The notes under the pieces were generated by a model, which was not told the origin of the DNA, did not search any database, and saw only the letters and a list, made by a program, of their open reading frames with translations. DNA of 64,000 bases, taken from Xiphydria camelus. Its lineage: Eukaryota; Arthropoda; Insecta; Hymenoptera; Xiphydriidae. The stretch lies in NCBI GenBank assembly GCA_963678675.1, contig OY783196.1, positions 29,428,827-29,492,826 of the forward strand. The letters are read 5' to 3'. Each line of letters begins with the position of its first letter. The stretch's first letter is position 1. This document shows positions 38,701 through 50,130 of the stretch, piece by piece. Position numbers and translations under genes: made by a program.

Positions 38701-41700
38701 AAAAAAATATTTTTGGAATCAAGAACATGATTAAGAAATTTTTCTTTGAGAATACAGATTCTTAAAGAGAATTTTATATACCTATTCTTGATTTAGGAAT
38801 ACCCTCGGTGGGACGATAAATTCTTGCAGAAAAAAATAATTCAGAGAGCCTATCAGATATTTTCTTGCACGAAGAAAATCATGGCTTGATCCTGAAATTA
38901 CACCGTGCTCATTTTGATTGAAAAAAAAAAAACATTTTTTTTGGCACCAGCAATTATTTTTCTCAGTGTACAAAAGTCCTCTAATGCGTGTATTAAATAA
39001 ACCGTCGCACACTGGCGGCAAAACAGTTGCAAATTCGTACTGTACCTTGGCACCCACGAGGCGAGGGCAACGTATAACACCGGCATTCTTCGACTTCCGT
39101 CTATCGTGCAACCTGGATTATGCGGAACAAGATATAAGCGCGCGCGTATCGTACCCGCGAGACGACCCTATCGACGCACTTTGTCGCGGGGGCATCTCGT
39201 TTTCCATACGGAGAAATCACGACGGAAAACGGATCGCTTTTCCGCGCAAAGTCACGCCGTGCCGCGGCGGAGATCGCGAAAGAAATCCATTCGCCAGAGC
39301 TTATCGGAGGGAATTCCACGGTGATTTCGTACTCTCGCTACGCGAAACGGATTCGAGGTGGAGGCGAGAACAGTCGACGACTGCCGGTTCGCGTCGCGTT
39401 GCCAAGAATTCTCCGATTCGTCGTTTCTCGCTTTTTATCGTCCCGCGAGAAGCGCGTACGCGATTTCCTGGAGAACGCGATGATCTTAACATTTTGAGGT
39501 GACCGCGTGCGGAAGTAAAACTGAGGCGTTGCGATAAGTTCACATCTGCGCGCGTACGCGTAGTTTAGTTTGCGTTTAGAGTTGAATAGCGCGGTGAATT
39601 CGAGAACCGGGCTCCGGTGTTATCTCTGCTCCGAAGAGGACCGTTACAATGCTGTTGAAGCACGCAACGTCACAGTAATTTCGTAACAGACGGCGCGAAG
39701 CCGCTCGAACGAACGTTAAACCGAGTACTCGAGAAATGTAGGTGACTACCGTGGCGAGTAGAGACAAAGGTAGACTACGCTCGCTCTAATTATTTCCGGT
39801 GACTGCACGGTAATTTACATACTGCACTACTCGTCGCCCTGACGTCACGAGTTACGTTAATAATCAAAGTCCGTCGAAGAGAATCACACTTTCTCATCGC
39901 ACATTCGTTAGTCGACAATTTTCACAGCCATCAGGCGTTCTATTATATTTTCGATCAGACTTTTCTAGTTCGCTGACCGGACGATTGATAAGGATTACGA
40001 GTCATGTCTTATCGTACGCTCAAGCATACTTGGACCATCCGACCGAGTTTACATGCGGGATATTTCCAAACGGAAAGATACCAGTTTTGAATCGGATGGA
40101 AAATTGAGCTTTCGATCATCTTCCTTATTGTCGAGACACGCGATATCAAGAGCCCGATGGAACGATTGATTTGCCATACGCGCCGATCCTCCTTGCGACG
40201 GTGAAGTACGCGCACCCCTTGTTAAATGGCGATCGACACGCGCCTGCGGCTTGTACCTATACGGCCTCTTCTCCGTAATCATCGGTGCAACGGAGATAAT
40301 CGAACGATCTCGGAAACCAGTGTCTGGCCCTAAATGGGAGAGACACGGTGAGAAGGACGAAGAGTAACAAAGGATGACCTGGGACGGAAGAATGAGAGAG
40401 ATTTACGACCTACGATCAATTTTACGGGCCCTTCGTTAACCAGCGCGATAGACGGCTGTTTTGCAGCCTCCACAGATCCTTTTCAACTTAACGGCGCGAC
40501 CACCGAGCGCTGAGCTCATTCAGCGATCTCGCAAAGCGGCGGCTGCCGCGTCTGTCTCGAACGGGAGAGACGCGGAGACAGAAAAAATGAGAGACGGAAG
40601 GCGACGGAGGATCTCTACGGTGTCGGACGAATGAAATTAGAGCGGATCGAGGGTCGCGAGCGAGTGTGGGCGTGAGCCGTCGCTGCTTCGCAGGCACTGC
40701 ATCGAGCGACGCGCGTTTAATTGAGCGACGTAGATACTCGAGCGTTTTGCATGACAAATCGACAGCGGCGGCAGAACTGCATATCGAACGGAACCGACGG
40801 TAGAAGCGGAGAGCGCGTCGATTTGTCGTTCGGGCGATATGACACCGTCGCTAGATAAGACCGTCGACGATCGTTCGCTCTGACTAGTTATAATAATCAT
40901 CCACCGTGCAAATCATTGGGTTACTGGAATGTCATCGGAGGAGAGGTACGCGCGGTATCATTTGCAAATGTGTAAGTCGAGCGTAATGTATACACAATCG
41001 GACCACCCAAGACGCCACTATTCCAGGCCAGGCAACGACCTTATCAAAAATAAAGCAGTGTCATGATCGAGGCGTGTCGGACTTCCAAGCGCTGAATTTT
41101 CCATCGAATTACAAACGCGGTAATAATGTTTTTTGTCGCCACGTGGCTTGGTACGTCTAAGCGCATAGAAAGAGAAAGAATATCCAGTCTGAATTACGAG
41201 CGATCGCTTCCTCGCGACGAACCCGTCGAGAAAAACGGAGCGGAGGCGCGTTTGGTATTCGAATTCCTGCACGTATCGCTGGAAGAGGACGATGCCGCGT
41301 CCGCGAGTCCTTCGCCATCTCGCGCGAGGTGCGCATCGCGACGCTTACGAGCGCGAGGGAAGGTGACGACGAGTGGGGTCCGATGCAAATCGCGGATGAC
41401 TCACTGAGCGTCGCGGAGGACTTTCCAATCTCGGGGATCGCGGCGCTATTATTTATAATCGGTAATCGCACGCGCGCGCGATACTCGTGCGCCCGCTTCG
41501 AAAGCAATTCTCGGCTCTCTCGGATTTTGTACGAGCTCAATTTAGCTGCCGCTTATTCGCTCTCCCGCGTGCTCCTCGTGGGATCGCGCGCGTCAACGGC
41601 GGCGCGATCAATCGTCGACGATTGCCTGACCTCGCGTGCATCATCCCGTCGAGGTCGAGGGCGTTTTTTGCCTACGTGTTTTCGGGTTCTCGACGTGCAA

Positions 41701-44700
41701 ATGACGTGGAGATCAGACGACTGACATTTTATAGGATTTTCGCGATAATCGAAATATCTGGAATCGAGCTCAACTACTCTATACCCTGTCGGATGTATTT
41801 TTTTCATGCCGATTACGAAAACAATGGATTTATTAGGGAAATTTTAAGCGGGGACCGAAATATCGTTGATTTTATGGTAAAAAATGATTTTCTTCGCATA
41901 AAATCGTCGATATTTTACATTTCTTTTGGGATATCGACTCGATAACTATGGGTTTCGTAATCAACGCGAAAGAAATATAGAAGATAGAGCGGTCGAGTGA
42001 TCGATTCAAATGATTTCGATTTTTGGCAAAATGTCGAAGGAGATTTAAGTCTCAACCAATTGGAGATTCTGTCAAATTAAACGTTTCTTCCAATTGACTG
42101 CTTTCAGTTTATAAATTTTAACTACATCGATATTATTTCAACCTACCAAACATGTAACAGTCAATAATCGCAGCGTTTTGTCAAACAATATAATTTGTTC
42201 GAATCAACTTTCTTTATCAGTGTAAGACCAATAAAATTCCCTGACAATTTTAGGTTTTTCAAGACCCCCTGACCGTTAGACATCGTGATCAAGTGCTTTG
42301 ACTCGTGGTTGCTGTGCAATTCTCTTCTCTTTTCGTCTAATCAGCGATCGGAGAAAGACCTACATACCTAGATTCTAAGTCGCGACGATTTTCTCTGAAC
42401 AGAAGCGAGTAATCGAGTTGCAGCTCGCATACAGGTGGCGAACAGACTACGACCGGTTATGTGAAAAATAGAAATGCAGGTGTTAATTTGACCTATCGAT
42501 CGTCGAGAATCGACGGTAGCTGTGTATTACTTAGGTACACATGTAATGTACACGAAACGCTGCCGAGATAGATACGACGTAGTATCTAATTATTCTACTT
42601 CATTTGATAGTAAAAGCATGACAAGTAACAAAAGTCGACAGAGCATTACATGCAGACATGCGATGACTGTACATTTCCGAAATGGCAGTAAGAATGAATC
42701 GTTGAATATGAAAATATTTTGGAGTGTACGACGCACGACAACGCGGCAGACGCGTAACTACGCGCCCGTGGTTTCCCAAATTTTGGCAAACACTCGGGCA
42801 ACGCCGATAAAAATAAACCTCGACGCGGTTCGCAGTGGGCGACGAGTAGGTACATCGCGACAGTTTGAAGAACTTTCCACGAGCAATAACAGAGCATTCC
42901 CTCTGCCGGCCTTTAATTAAACTCGAGATTCGGTACTTCGACTCCTTCTCAATTCGTATTTTCGCGCAAGATTCAGCCATTTATTCATTAGCCCCGTTTT
43001 AATTACTCTTTCGTTCGCTTCCAACGTATATTCCCATGTTTTTCTCAACCCTCGTCAATAAGAATTCGCAAGATTTAGCGAGTTAATTGGCGAAGCAATC
43101 TTCAACTAAAACGCACCTGTTGCTTCGCGATAAATTCATCGTTATTGTTATTAATTCCACGCGGTCTGTCAATATGAAGAAAAGCGGATTACCAAGTTTT
43201 ACCTTTTGTTTTCTAGTAATCACTGCATAGACAAGTGTACTCTTTCGTATAATAATTCTTTCTAAAAGTCCTTTATGTAAAATCAGCTATAAAATTACCA
43301 TACCGTAGTTACGAAATAGCGGTGATCCTGAAAATCACCCGACTGTCCTACTTACTAAAAACTTAGTAAATCACCTCAGACCTCTTTCTCTCGCGAACGC
43401 TACGCGACAAAGTTCCCGCTTCTCCGCGTAGATTCCCCGTTCCAAATATGTAAGAGCGTCGAAGCTCATCAAAACACGAAGGCCTACGCTTCGATCGTTA
43501 TCTATTTTAATACGCATACCGACAATGCACTATTATAATAAACTGTTCCCGCTCGACCTAGCCAGCGGCGCCAATATTACTCTCGTACTAAATCAGATCC
43601 AAATACGGACGATCACGGCGCGTTCGTGGCGCAATCGACCTTGCGGCTCCATACCACTCAATTGCTCCTATGATTGCCTAGCATTTTCGGGGCGGTTCCT
43701 ATAGACACGCCAAGGCGATCCGCGTTCGGCGATGATCCGACGATTGGAACCCGACGGTCTTGCAAAACCGTTTCCCCGTCGTTCTTCCTCTTCCGGATCG
43801 ACCTTTCCTCTTAACGTTTTTGATCCCCGTTCAGGTAGGGTAGATTCTATCGACTGTGCAATCGTCTTCCGCTTTACCGCGCCCGCCTTTCAGTTTAATC
43901 GCAAGAAGCCCATCGAGCGCCTTTTGGAGGCAGAAGAAACTTTGACCCTTCTCTCACGGTCAACACAGCTCAGCCTTTACCTTCGCGAATCTCTCTCTAA
44001 TCGCGGTTACCATCTCGATGCGAGTCTAAATTTGGAAAAGCCTTTGGATTGACGCGCGAATTCGACGAGCACATTTCTATGACGAAAGAATGATCCGGCA
44101 CCGACCGCTCGGCGCCTTCCTCGCTCGCAACACCTACATCGTTTCGAAGTTGAGGTGAAATAGCGCGGATCAAATATTAGAAGCGCGTACGAAAGTGGTA
44201 GCGAGTCCGCGACGTTGATTCGCGTGGCCCAAAATACACGCGGGGTGTTAGAAAGATGTTCATTGCGGGTTAAAGTAGGTCATCGCGTTGCCGAGAGCGC
44301 GCTCAAATCTCCGCGGATCAAAATCACGAAGCACGACGCAGCGAAGCGCAGCTCGCGTGGATCGGGCGGAATCGCCTTCTACGGTCGTTTTAATTGCAAT
44401 TTCATGCGCTTCGATCCACCTTGCGCGAACTAAAAGCGGCGAGACGCCGGTGACGACGGTGCTTCCGCGTTATCGCGAGTCCAAGTATAACGCGCGTCGA
44501 TTAACATTCATCGCGGGCGACGCTAAATGCGCATTTAGCAAACGAGCTTCCCGTGCGGGCATTTCGACCGCGCGACCGCGGGACAATGGACCCCCGTTTC
44601 CGTTCTGGCTAATTCGGGCTCGAATGTCCGGCGAGACCAAATTGGCTTCTTTTTCCTTAGATTTTCCCTCGAGTTATTGCGAGGGCGCGCACGCGCGCGA

Positions 44701-47337
44701 TTGTTTTGCCATTGTTCGAGACTCTGGCCCCGCGTCTGTTATTGTCATTACCACCTGTTGGCATCTATCGCGCGGGTTTCCACGGTGGAGGGGGAAAATC
44801 GGGGATGCAGATTACGTGTAGCCATCCAACTGAAGTTACGACGTTCTACTTTGTACGGAGTTTGACTATAGCTGATCGGCTGATTTCAGATTCAAAGGTT
44901 TGATTTTGCTCGATAAATCGAGCAGGCCTTAAGATTGTATAAAAAATTGAAATCTCTAAAATCGAGTACTCATCTATTCTGTATGGTACATTTTTTCGTG
45001 ATAATTGCGAAAATCATAGTCATTCAATTGATATCCCAAAGGGAATATAAAATATGGGCAAATTTATCTGTCAAAATCATTGTCATTCAGTTGATATCCT
45101 AAAGAGAATATAAAAGATGGGCGAATCAATTTTCAAAAATATTACTTTCACTTGTAAAATTGACGATATTTCTAACTTCCGTCGAGATTTCTTTAGTACA
45201 TTAATTTTTTTAATTACAGTCGAAAATTTTTCTAATAGGACCGTCGTTCGATGCATTCTAGAGGCTTAATCTTTAGATCTAGACATAAGGGTATTTATCA
45301 AAATTGTGAGAGGATCGTACCGGTAGCTAAATAGGAAAGAGCCAATTGAAATTAATTGCTACGGAGCCGATTTTAATTGCATCCCGCTACACTAGCGCGT
45401 GTGGATGAAGTTTCGAAGCGCGAATCAATTGATTAGAGAAGATTGATCAATTTGCGAACGACCGAAATACCGATTACCGTAAACCTCTTCGAAGCATTTG
45501 TTTTACTCGTTCCTTTTATTCAATTTTCGAATCGTTTTCTCGTTAACTATAACGAGAACCACATACCCCATGGCTTACGACAGCAATGACACAATCTAGG
45601 GAATGTTTCTAAAAATGCTAGCTTCTGAACAAAGAACGCCCAGTAGCTATAATTTCTATCGCGATTATTCCATTGTCCGCGAACTTTTAATTCACATTGA
45701 TACCAATTTTTGTTACCCCCAGAATGTAATCTTCAAAAAAGCATTGTAGCAATTTCATAATTAAACACGTTGCCACTGTCGAAAATTGTATATACTCAAA
45801 GACTACTCATTCGAAATCTACTTTCCAATTATAACTATTCGAAATAGAGAGCTTCCGATAAACAGCATCTGACGCTCGTCGATCAAAGTGACCAGAGCAC
45901 AGCCCATTGTTAGAATTCTGACACTTGTTCCGCGAGAAAACGAATCGGCGACTATTCTCGTCTCGGCGATAACGCGCTTTGCGATGCACTCGCGTTGGGG
46001 TTGGCAGAGAGCCGCCGAGACTTTACCGATGAACCTCAACGCGGAGGATATGCCGATGACGCAAACGGAAGGATACGATCCGAGCGAAGAACACTGCGGG
46101 GCACGTGCCACACGCTAACCGCCTCGACGAGGTACGTGTCGTGCACGGACTGCGACTGCGGTTGCGACTGACGTTCACTGGATTTCATGGAGGATCGCGA
46201 ACGGCCGGCGGTGTCACTAACGGACACAGACATTGGGAGCCAAGATATAACGAAGAGGAGGGATTGTTCGCGGCAAAATGGCATTGGCCCCGCAGGAAGG
46301 CCGTTGGTCGCTCTGCTCCCGGCTCTCTTTCTTTCTCCCTCTCTCCCTGTTTGCTAATTGTACGATCGCGCGAGAGCTATCTTATCCGGAGCGACGATTA
46401 TCGGGGATTTGGGGGAGATATTCTCGACCGATCGTTACCGATTTTCCCGAGATATCGAAAATGGGTGATGCGGAACTATCGATTGGCTTGCCTTTTGGGC
46501 GGCGCAATGTTGGGGCTTTTATACGGCCTTTTTAAGCCTATGACTTCGAGACTTTGGATTTTTGAGGTATTTTACAGGCGTTATTGCGGAATACAGGCTT
46601 TTCTTTAAAAGCAATCACCCGCAAAATAAGCTCTAATATTTTTCCAATAATTGAAATGGAAAAATATATTAATTATACACGTTTCCTTTCCTTAGGAAGA
46701 ACCACGCGCTTGTGTTTCTAGCACAGAGAAACTCGCGTTAGACACGATGATTGTGCGATGGGTTATCGCAACGGAAGGATAAATTGCGGAAGTGAACTTG
46801 AAAATGTGTTCCCTACCAAAAATGAAATAACGGGAGTATAAGGAAAATTGTCTTATAGTTTATGTGTACTTTCGTTTAGAATTAAAATCCTCAAGCCCCA
46901 TCTATTAGTGGAATTATCTACATTTTGGATAATGGCAATTTTTTACTATTTTTGAACATGTCGAGATATTCATTAAAAGTTATAAATAATTCCATCGGGA
47001 AACGAAATATAATTTTGCTAATTTGTATTAATTTATTCTGAGAATTCTCAAAATATTGTAAATGGTATAGGGCGTTATCTACTATTTCATTGAAGACCCG
47101 ATAACATTCCAATGAAATATATTTGACACGAGAACAAATGATTCAAATACCAGTACTCCTGAAAAAATATTAGGAACTTTACAAAATATGCGGCACTTAC
47201 CTATATGTGCCTTTGCTTTGCGGACTATCATGATTATCGATGCGCCTGCGCTTATGTTCGTAGGGTAGAGACCCTGCAGAATGCGAGCACGTCCTTGAGT
47301 TACTGCGTGAACGATGACGTCTCCTAGTTCGTGGCAT
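23718..47337 (-). CDS. Doa: LAMMER/CLK dual-specificity protein kinase Doa, RS-domain isoform
   Basis: Nuclear and cytoplasmic kinase that phosphorylates SR splicing factors. Minus-strand exons in transcript order: 47337-47201, 35684-35426, 27262-27184, 26064-25998, 25507-25394, 25191-25101, 24846-24676, 24528-24399, 24313-24063 and 23933-23718, totalling 1515 nt and 504 residues. The first exon begins exactly at ATG ([15 protein letters not shown]). It and the second encode an Arg/Ser/His-rich domain (about residues 1-132) like vertebrate CLKs. Then come [12 protein letters not shown], the glycine loop [24 protein letters not shown] with the ATP-anchoring lysine, [30 protein letters not shown], the signature [11 protein letters not shown] and [18 protein letters not shown]. 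Exon phases agree throughout. Weak signals are the 27184 donor (GAT|GTTCGT) and the 25394 donor (CA|GTTAGT). The latter is chosen because it restores [11 protein letters not shown]. Confidence 0.95.
26065..27183 (-). other. Doa: Doa intron between the [10 protein letters not shown] exon and the glycine-loop exon
   Basis: A 1.1-kb intron with a pyrimidine-rich plus-strand tract at about 26703-26765. No other feature is supported. Confidence 0.7.
27477..27525 (+). repeat. (ATC)n/(CAC)n trinucleotide repeat
   Basis: A run of CAT/ATC triplets followed by CAC triplets, just 5' of the Doa exon at 27262 on the minus strand. It creates a spurious polyhistidine frame on the plus strand. Confidence 0.85.
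29328..30401 (-). CDS. Doa: Alternative N-terminal exon of Doa (long isoform)
   Basis: A 358-codon open frame ending at a good donor (CCGATT|GTAAGT) in phase 0, the phase the common 27262 acceptor needs. It would replace the RS-type exons and give a 717- or 730-residue kinase depending on the start. ATG 30401 gives [17 protein letters not shown] 30362 gives [14 protein letters not shown] and has the better context (purine at -3). Content: a Ser/Thr/Arg-rich stretch with [20 protein letters not shown] near the start, a basic region rich in Arg and Ser in the middle, and an acidic then helical tail ([20 protein letters not shown]) that may coil. Drosophila Doa is known to use alternative promoters with different N-termini, which this layout resembles. 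The function of the extra domain is unknown. Confidence 0.75.
33159..33407 (-). CDS. Candidate further alternative N-terminal exon of Doa
   Basis: From ATG 33407 (context GACGCGATGG) an 83-codon frame runs to GAG|GTAGCC at 33159, in phase 0 and so compatible with the common kinase exon at 27262. The peptide is Pro/Trp/Gly-rich, then acidic ([20 protein letters not shown] to [12 protein letters not shown]). The frame stays open upstream to about 33545 with [20 protein letters not shown], encoded by a GAG run, so the true start could lie higher. Composition is more protein-like than the other frames here. The donor is weak, and an extension reading through into [13 protein letters not shown] is possible. 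It could also belong to another transcript or be chance. Confidence 0.4.
34812..34969. mobile_element. 158-bp MITE with TTA target duplication
   Basis: Inverted repeats of at least 23 bp (GGGCGGGTTGTAACGACTTG at the left, its complement at the right), flanked by TTA at 34809-34811 and 34970-34972. The interior contains imperfect GGTTCA-type inverted repeats. A TTA duplication with G-rich ends suits a PIF/Harbinger-derived MITE. Confidence 0.85.
35007..35206. mobile_element. 200-bp MITE-like element
   Basis: The left end CCCTTACGAAAAAACTGCAG matches the complement of the right end (CCCTAACGAAAAAGAACTAC) with a 2-nt gap, continuing CAGTGCGA-AATAT. Imperfect ACTACACCTGTAGTT-like motifs recur inside. 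It lies only 37 bp from the previous element. Confidence 0.7.
38675..38970. mobile_element. 296-bp MITE-like element with TA ends
   Basis: The left end GAGAAATAATTGCTGGTGTC pairs with the right end (complement GAGAAAAATAATTGCTGGTG), continuing through A-rich tracts. TA flanks both ends. There is no coding capacity. The TA target suggests a Tc1/mariner-type origin. Confidence 0.7.
45010..45135 (+). repeat. Two-copy tandem repeat, 63-bp period
   Basis: AAAATCATAGTCATTCAATT at 45010 recurs as AAAATCATTGTCATTCAGTT at 45073, continuing TGATATCC-AAAG-GAATATAAAA-ATGGGC in both. A weaker inverted relative (GATATCCCAAAAGAAATGTA on the minus strand) lies at about 41904-41935. Confidence 0.7.
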
Positions 47338-48191
47338 CTGCAAAGAATGAAAATAACTTCAAGATTATTAAGTGAAGAGAATCTAAAAGTATTCTATCAA
47401 TATCTCTTTGAAAATATTTATAAATAAAATACAACCAAATGTGTATACAATGAAAATAAAATATTTTAATAGCTTTTTATTAATTTTATATGTGACAAAT
47501 ATACCAAAACCAGATGTATACATTAAAAGTAGGTATCGCATTCACTCTCCCCTTAAAAAATTTGAAATTATTTTGCATACGCTCGTTGTAATATTCCTAT
47601 CACAGGCTGTAAATTAAAAAAAAACAAAATAAAACATGCATCTTTAGAGCTAGCGCGATGGCGAAGCATCATTACGCATTACACCAAACAAAACTGAAAT
47701 TCGGGTGCTTAAACAGCCGTTTCAGCGTCTCCATATCAATGAACTAAAGAATATTCCCTCAACCACCCCTCTTAGAAGAATGAAAATCCATATAGTAGTC
47801 GAGCCCAAAGAATAAGAGGAAACAGCAGGGAATATGAAATTGGTATCTGAAGAAACAGGAACTAGTTTAACCAAGGGAGCCTAAGAAACTGGAACTACAA
47901 AAATACATGACATTAGAAGAGAGTAAAGAATAGAAGAAAATATACAGCTTTGAACTACAAATTAACAAGCATTAATCATAGCCATTTTTCTCGCAGTGTG
48001 TCGCCTAAATCTCCCCATGACATTCTCAAAAGTACGACGAATCGCCTCGACGTACGATCCAAAGACACAGAAAGACCCGATTTCGGACAGTCGCTATCGA
48101 TTTCGGCCAACTCCTAAAATTTTGAGAACAGACGCCAGACGAGCGGGACCGGACGGCGTTTACTTACATTCGTAAGACGAAGTAGGCTCAC

Positions 48192-48295
48192 TTGGTCCCA
48201 AATGAAATCGAAGATCGACGATATCCAGGAGCGTGAAGACGATGCTTGATGAACGAGACTGTTTTTCGACAACGAGGACATCGGCTCAAAAAATT
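48192..48295 (-). CDS. Candidate upstream exon A of Doa (duplicated exon)
   Basis: Minus-strand exon with acceptor TTTTACAG and donor GACCAA|GTGAGC. From ATG 48281 it encodes 30 residues (MSSLSKNSLVHQASSSRSWI then SSIFDFIWDQ) ending in phase 0. Phase 0 is what the 47337 exon requires, so splicing would give an N-terminal extension of the [10 protein letters not shown] protein. A diverged copy lies at 48916-49005. Gene membership is inferred only from strand, order and phase. It could be a 5' leader exon or part of a separate small gene. Confidence 0.45.
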
Positions 48296-48915
48296 CTGTA
48301 AAACGTTGGCATTCGAATCGTAAAAGTATCGGATGAATGGTACGATGTGTCTGTCCGATATATTGGGATCAGAAAAGTATGCTTCGATAGGAATGCCAAC
48401 TTTGGAGCGCGAGGAACCACGTTTTAGGAATAAATCTGTTCCTCATCAGAGGCGAGATACGAGTGGCCATTTCTCATCGTAATAACGACGCGGTCGTCGC
48501 GAAGGTAGAGCCGTGGTAAGTGAAATGGAAAGTGACAAGAGGCGATGTGTGCGAACGCTCGTCTACAAGATCAACGCTTACAAGCTGTTCCAACCTTGAA
48601 GGAACAGCGATCCATCGCGCGGAATGTCTAGGGGAGATTTTGGAACGCAGTGTTTAGGAGGATCGCTTGGGGAGAAATCGATGGTGCGAAAGATACACGG
48701 CGAGATGCGCGTGAAAGCGCACGGTTTACTCCGGAATGTACGCCATAGGGAGACTTTCGTGAATTGGCGGCCATCTTGAAGGTGAAGGAAGCATCAGGTT
48801 CGAGAGACAGACGCACGCGCAATTTTCCTCGGAATTCCCAAAGAAAACAGGTTCCGCAACATCACGCCGGAAGCAAGCGATGAGTACTTACGGTCGAAAT
48901 ATAGAACACGTTGAT

Positions 48916-49005
48916 TTGGTCCCAAATGAAATCAAAAACACACGATATCCAGGAACGCGACGATGTGCGACGTATAACACTGTTGTGTGACAACGACGAA
49001 GACAT
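48916..49005 (-). CDS. Paralogous copy of the candidate upstream exon
   Basis: Encodes MSSSLSHNSVIRRTSSRSWI then SCVFDFIWDQ, aligning over all 30 codons with 48192-48281. The matching donor is absent (GACCAA|ATCAAC), but AAC|GTGTTC six bases on is in the same phase. Flanking non-coding sequence is also similar, so the unit arose by local duplication. It may be an alternative first exon or decaying. Confidence 0.35.
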
Positions 49006-49939
49006 CGGATCGATGCGATTGGTAGACGCTATTCGGAAACCGTTCGGCAGCCATCGTCGAGCCGATCTCGCTCGAGCGCCTACGAAGTTAGCCGAACTAC
49101 GTCGAATTCTACCGGAAGTGTGCACGGGAGGAAGAAGGGCGTTCTAATGCGCAAGCGCGGGAGATTCAAAAGTTAGACGAAATGTGTGTGTACGGTCACG
49201 TACGCTTATAGCACATAATTTAATAGCAATAAAACGTTTCGCAAATGGAATAAGAAATTGGATTGGAAGAAACTACGAAGCCTGTCTTTAAGAAAAGAGT
49301 TTCCCAAAAAATAGCGCGTACATATATCGTTTAGAAAATAACCTATAATAGACTATCATTCCCATTAGTTACTTCAATGCTCGTTTTGTGAATTTCCTCC
49401 ATTTTTATTTCGTTATCTTTGTTTCTCTATAACGTATCACTAAAATTGTCACATTTAAAATTGGTTGTAAAGTTTAACAAAATTATGTGTACGCATCAAT
49501 TTAAAACTAGTGTCTAGCACAGATTATAATTTTATCTTATCAGAAGAGATATTTTAAATATAACTATCACTTGATAATTGACCTAAGGTATTGACTATGT
49601 CAAACGTAAGTCTGGTAGAAAAAATGTGTCACAACAAGTTTGTTTTCATTTTGCCACTGACATGTGAAGGTTGACCAAGTCTGATGTCCACAATTCTAAT
49701 GAAATGCAATTTAAATTATTCTTTTAAAAAAAAACAGCTTTAAAAGTTTAGTTTCTGAGCGCAGATCGTATAGATTCGAAGCACGAAATTGAAAAAAATT
49801 CCGAATCGATCGAGGATTTACGTCGGATGATAGGTTGGCACCGCTTGTCACGCGAAGGAACCTTTTATCGTGCGTGTTACGTACCGAACAGCTTTTGAAC
49901 GAACCGGTTCGATTAATTTGACTATGAAAATCGGCATAC

Positions 49940-50130
49940 CTGACTGCCAGAGGTCCAGTAATTAATCGCCCGCTCTATACCGTCGTACAGCATGCTCAAA
50001 AAATGCCAAAACATGCTCGTTTTCAGTGATAACACGAAAAAATGTGCGCATACACACGAGGCGACCGCACCGAACAGACAGACGCTCTCGATGCCGAGTT
50101 GATGACCTTTGTGTAATATAGGTGGCACCA
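49940..50130 (-). CDS. Candidate exon with transmembrane segment, unidentified gene or Doa N-terminus
   Basis: Minus-strand exon with strong donor GGCAGTCAG|GTATGC and candidate acceptor CATATCTAAAG. It encodes about 63 residues: VPPILHKGHQLGIE, a hydrophobic stretch (SVCLFGAVASCVCAHFFVLS), then LKTSMFWHFLSMLYDG and IERAINYWTSGSQ. It ends in phase 0, which fits the 47337 Doa exon. No in-frame ATG is present before the segment, so a further upstream exon is needed. A phase-1 exon ending in A would create ATG. I do not recognise the sequence. It may be an upstream Doa exon or belong to another minus-strand gene. Confidence 0.5.

Larger units (their letters stand above)
35685..47200 (-). other. 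Doa: Doa intron 1 of the RS-domain isoform
   Basis: An 11.5-kb intron between the [10 protein letters not shown] exon and the second RS-rich exon (acceptor CTATCTTTTTCAG). It holds the element at 38675-38970, a GGTC run near 36236-36256, and the diverged repeats at 41.8 and 45.0 kb. No further coding exon is supported on either strand; the long frames here lack splice context. Confidence 0.7.
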
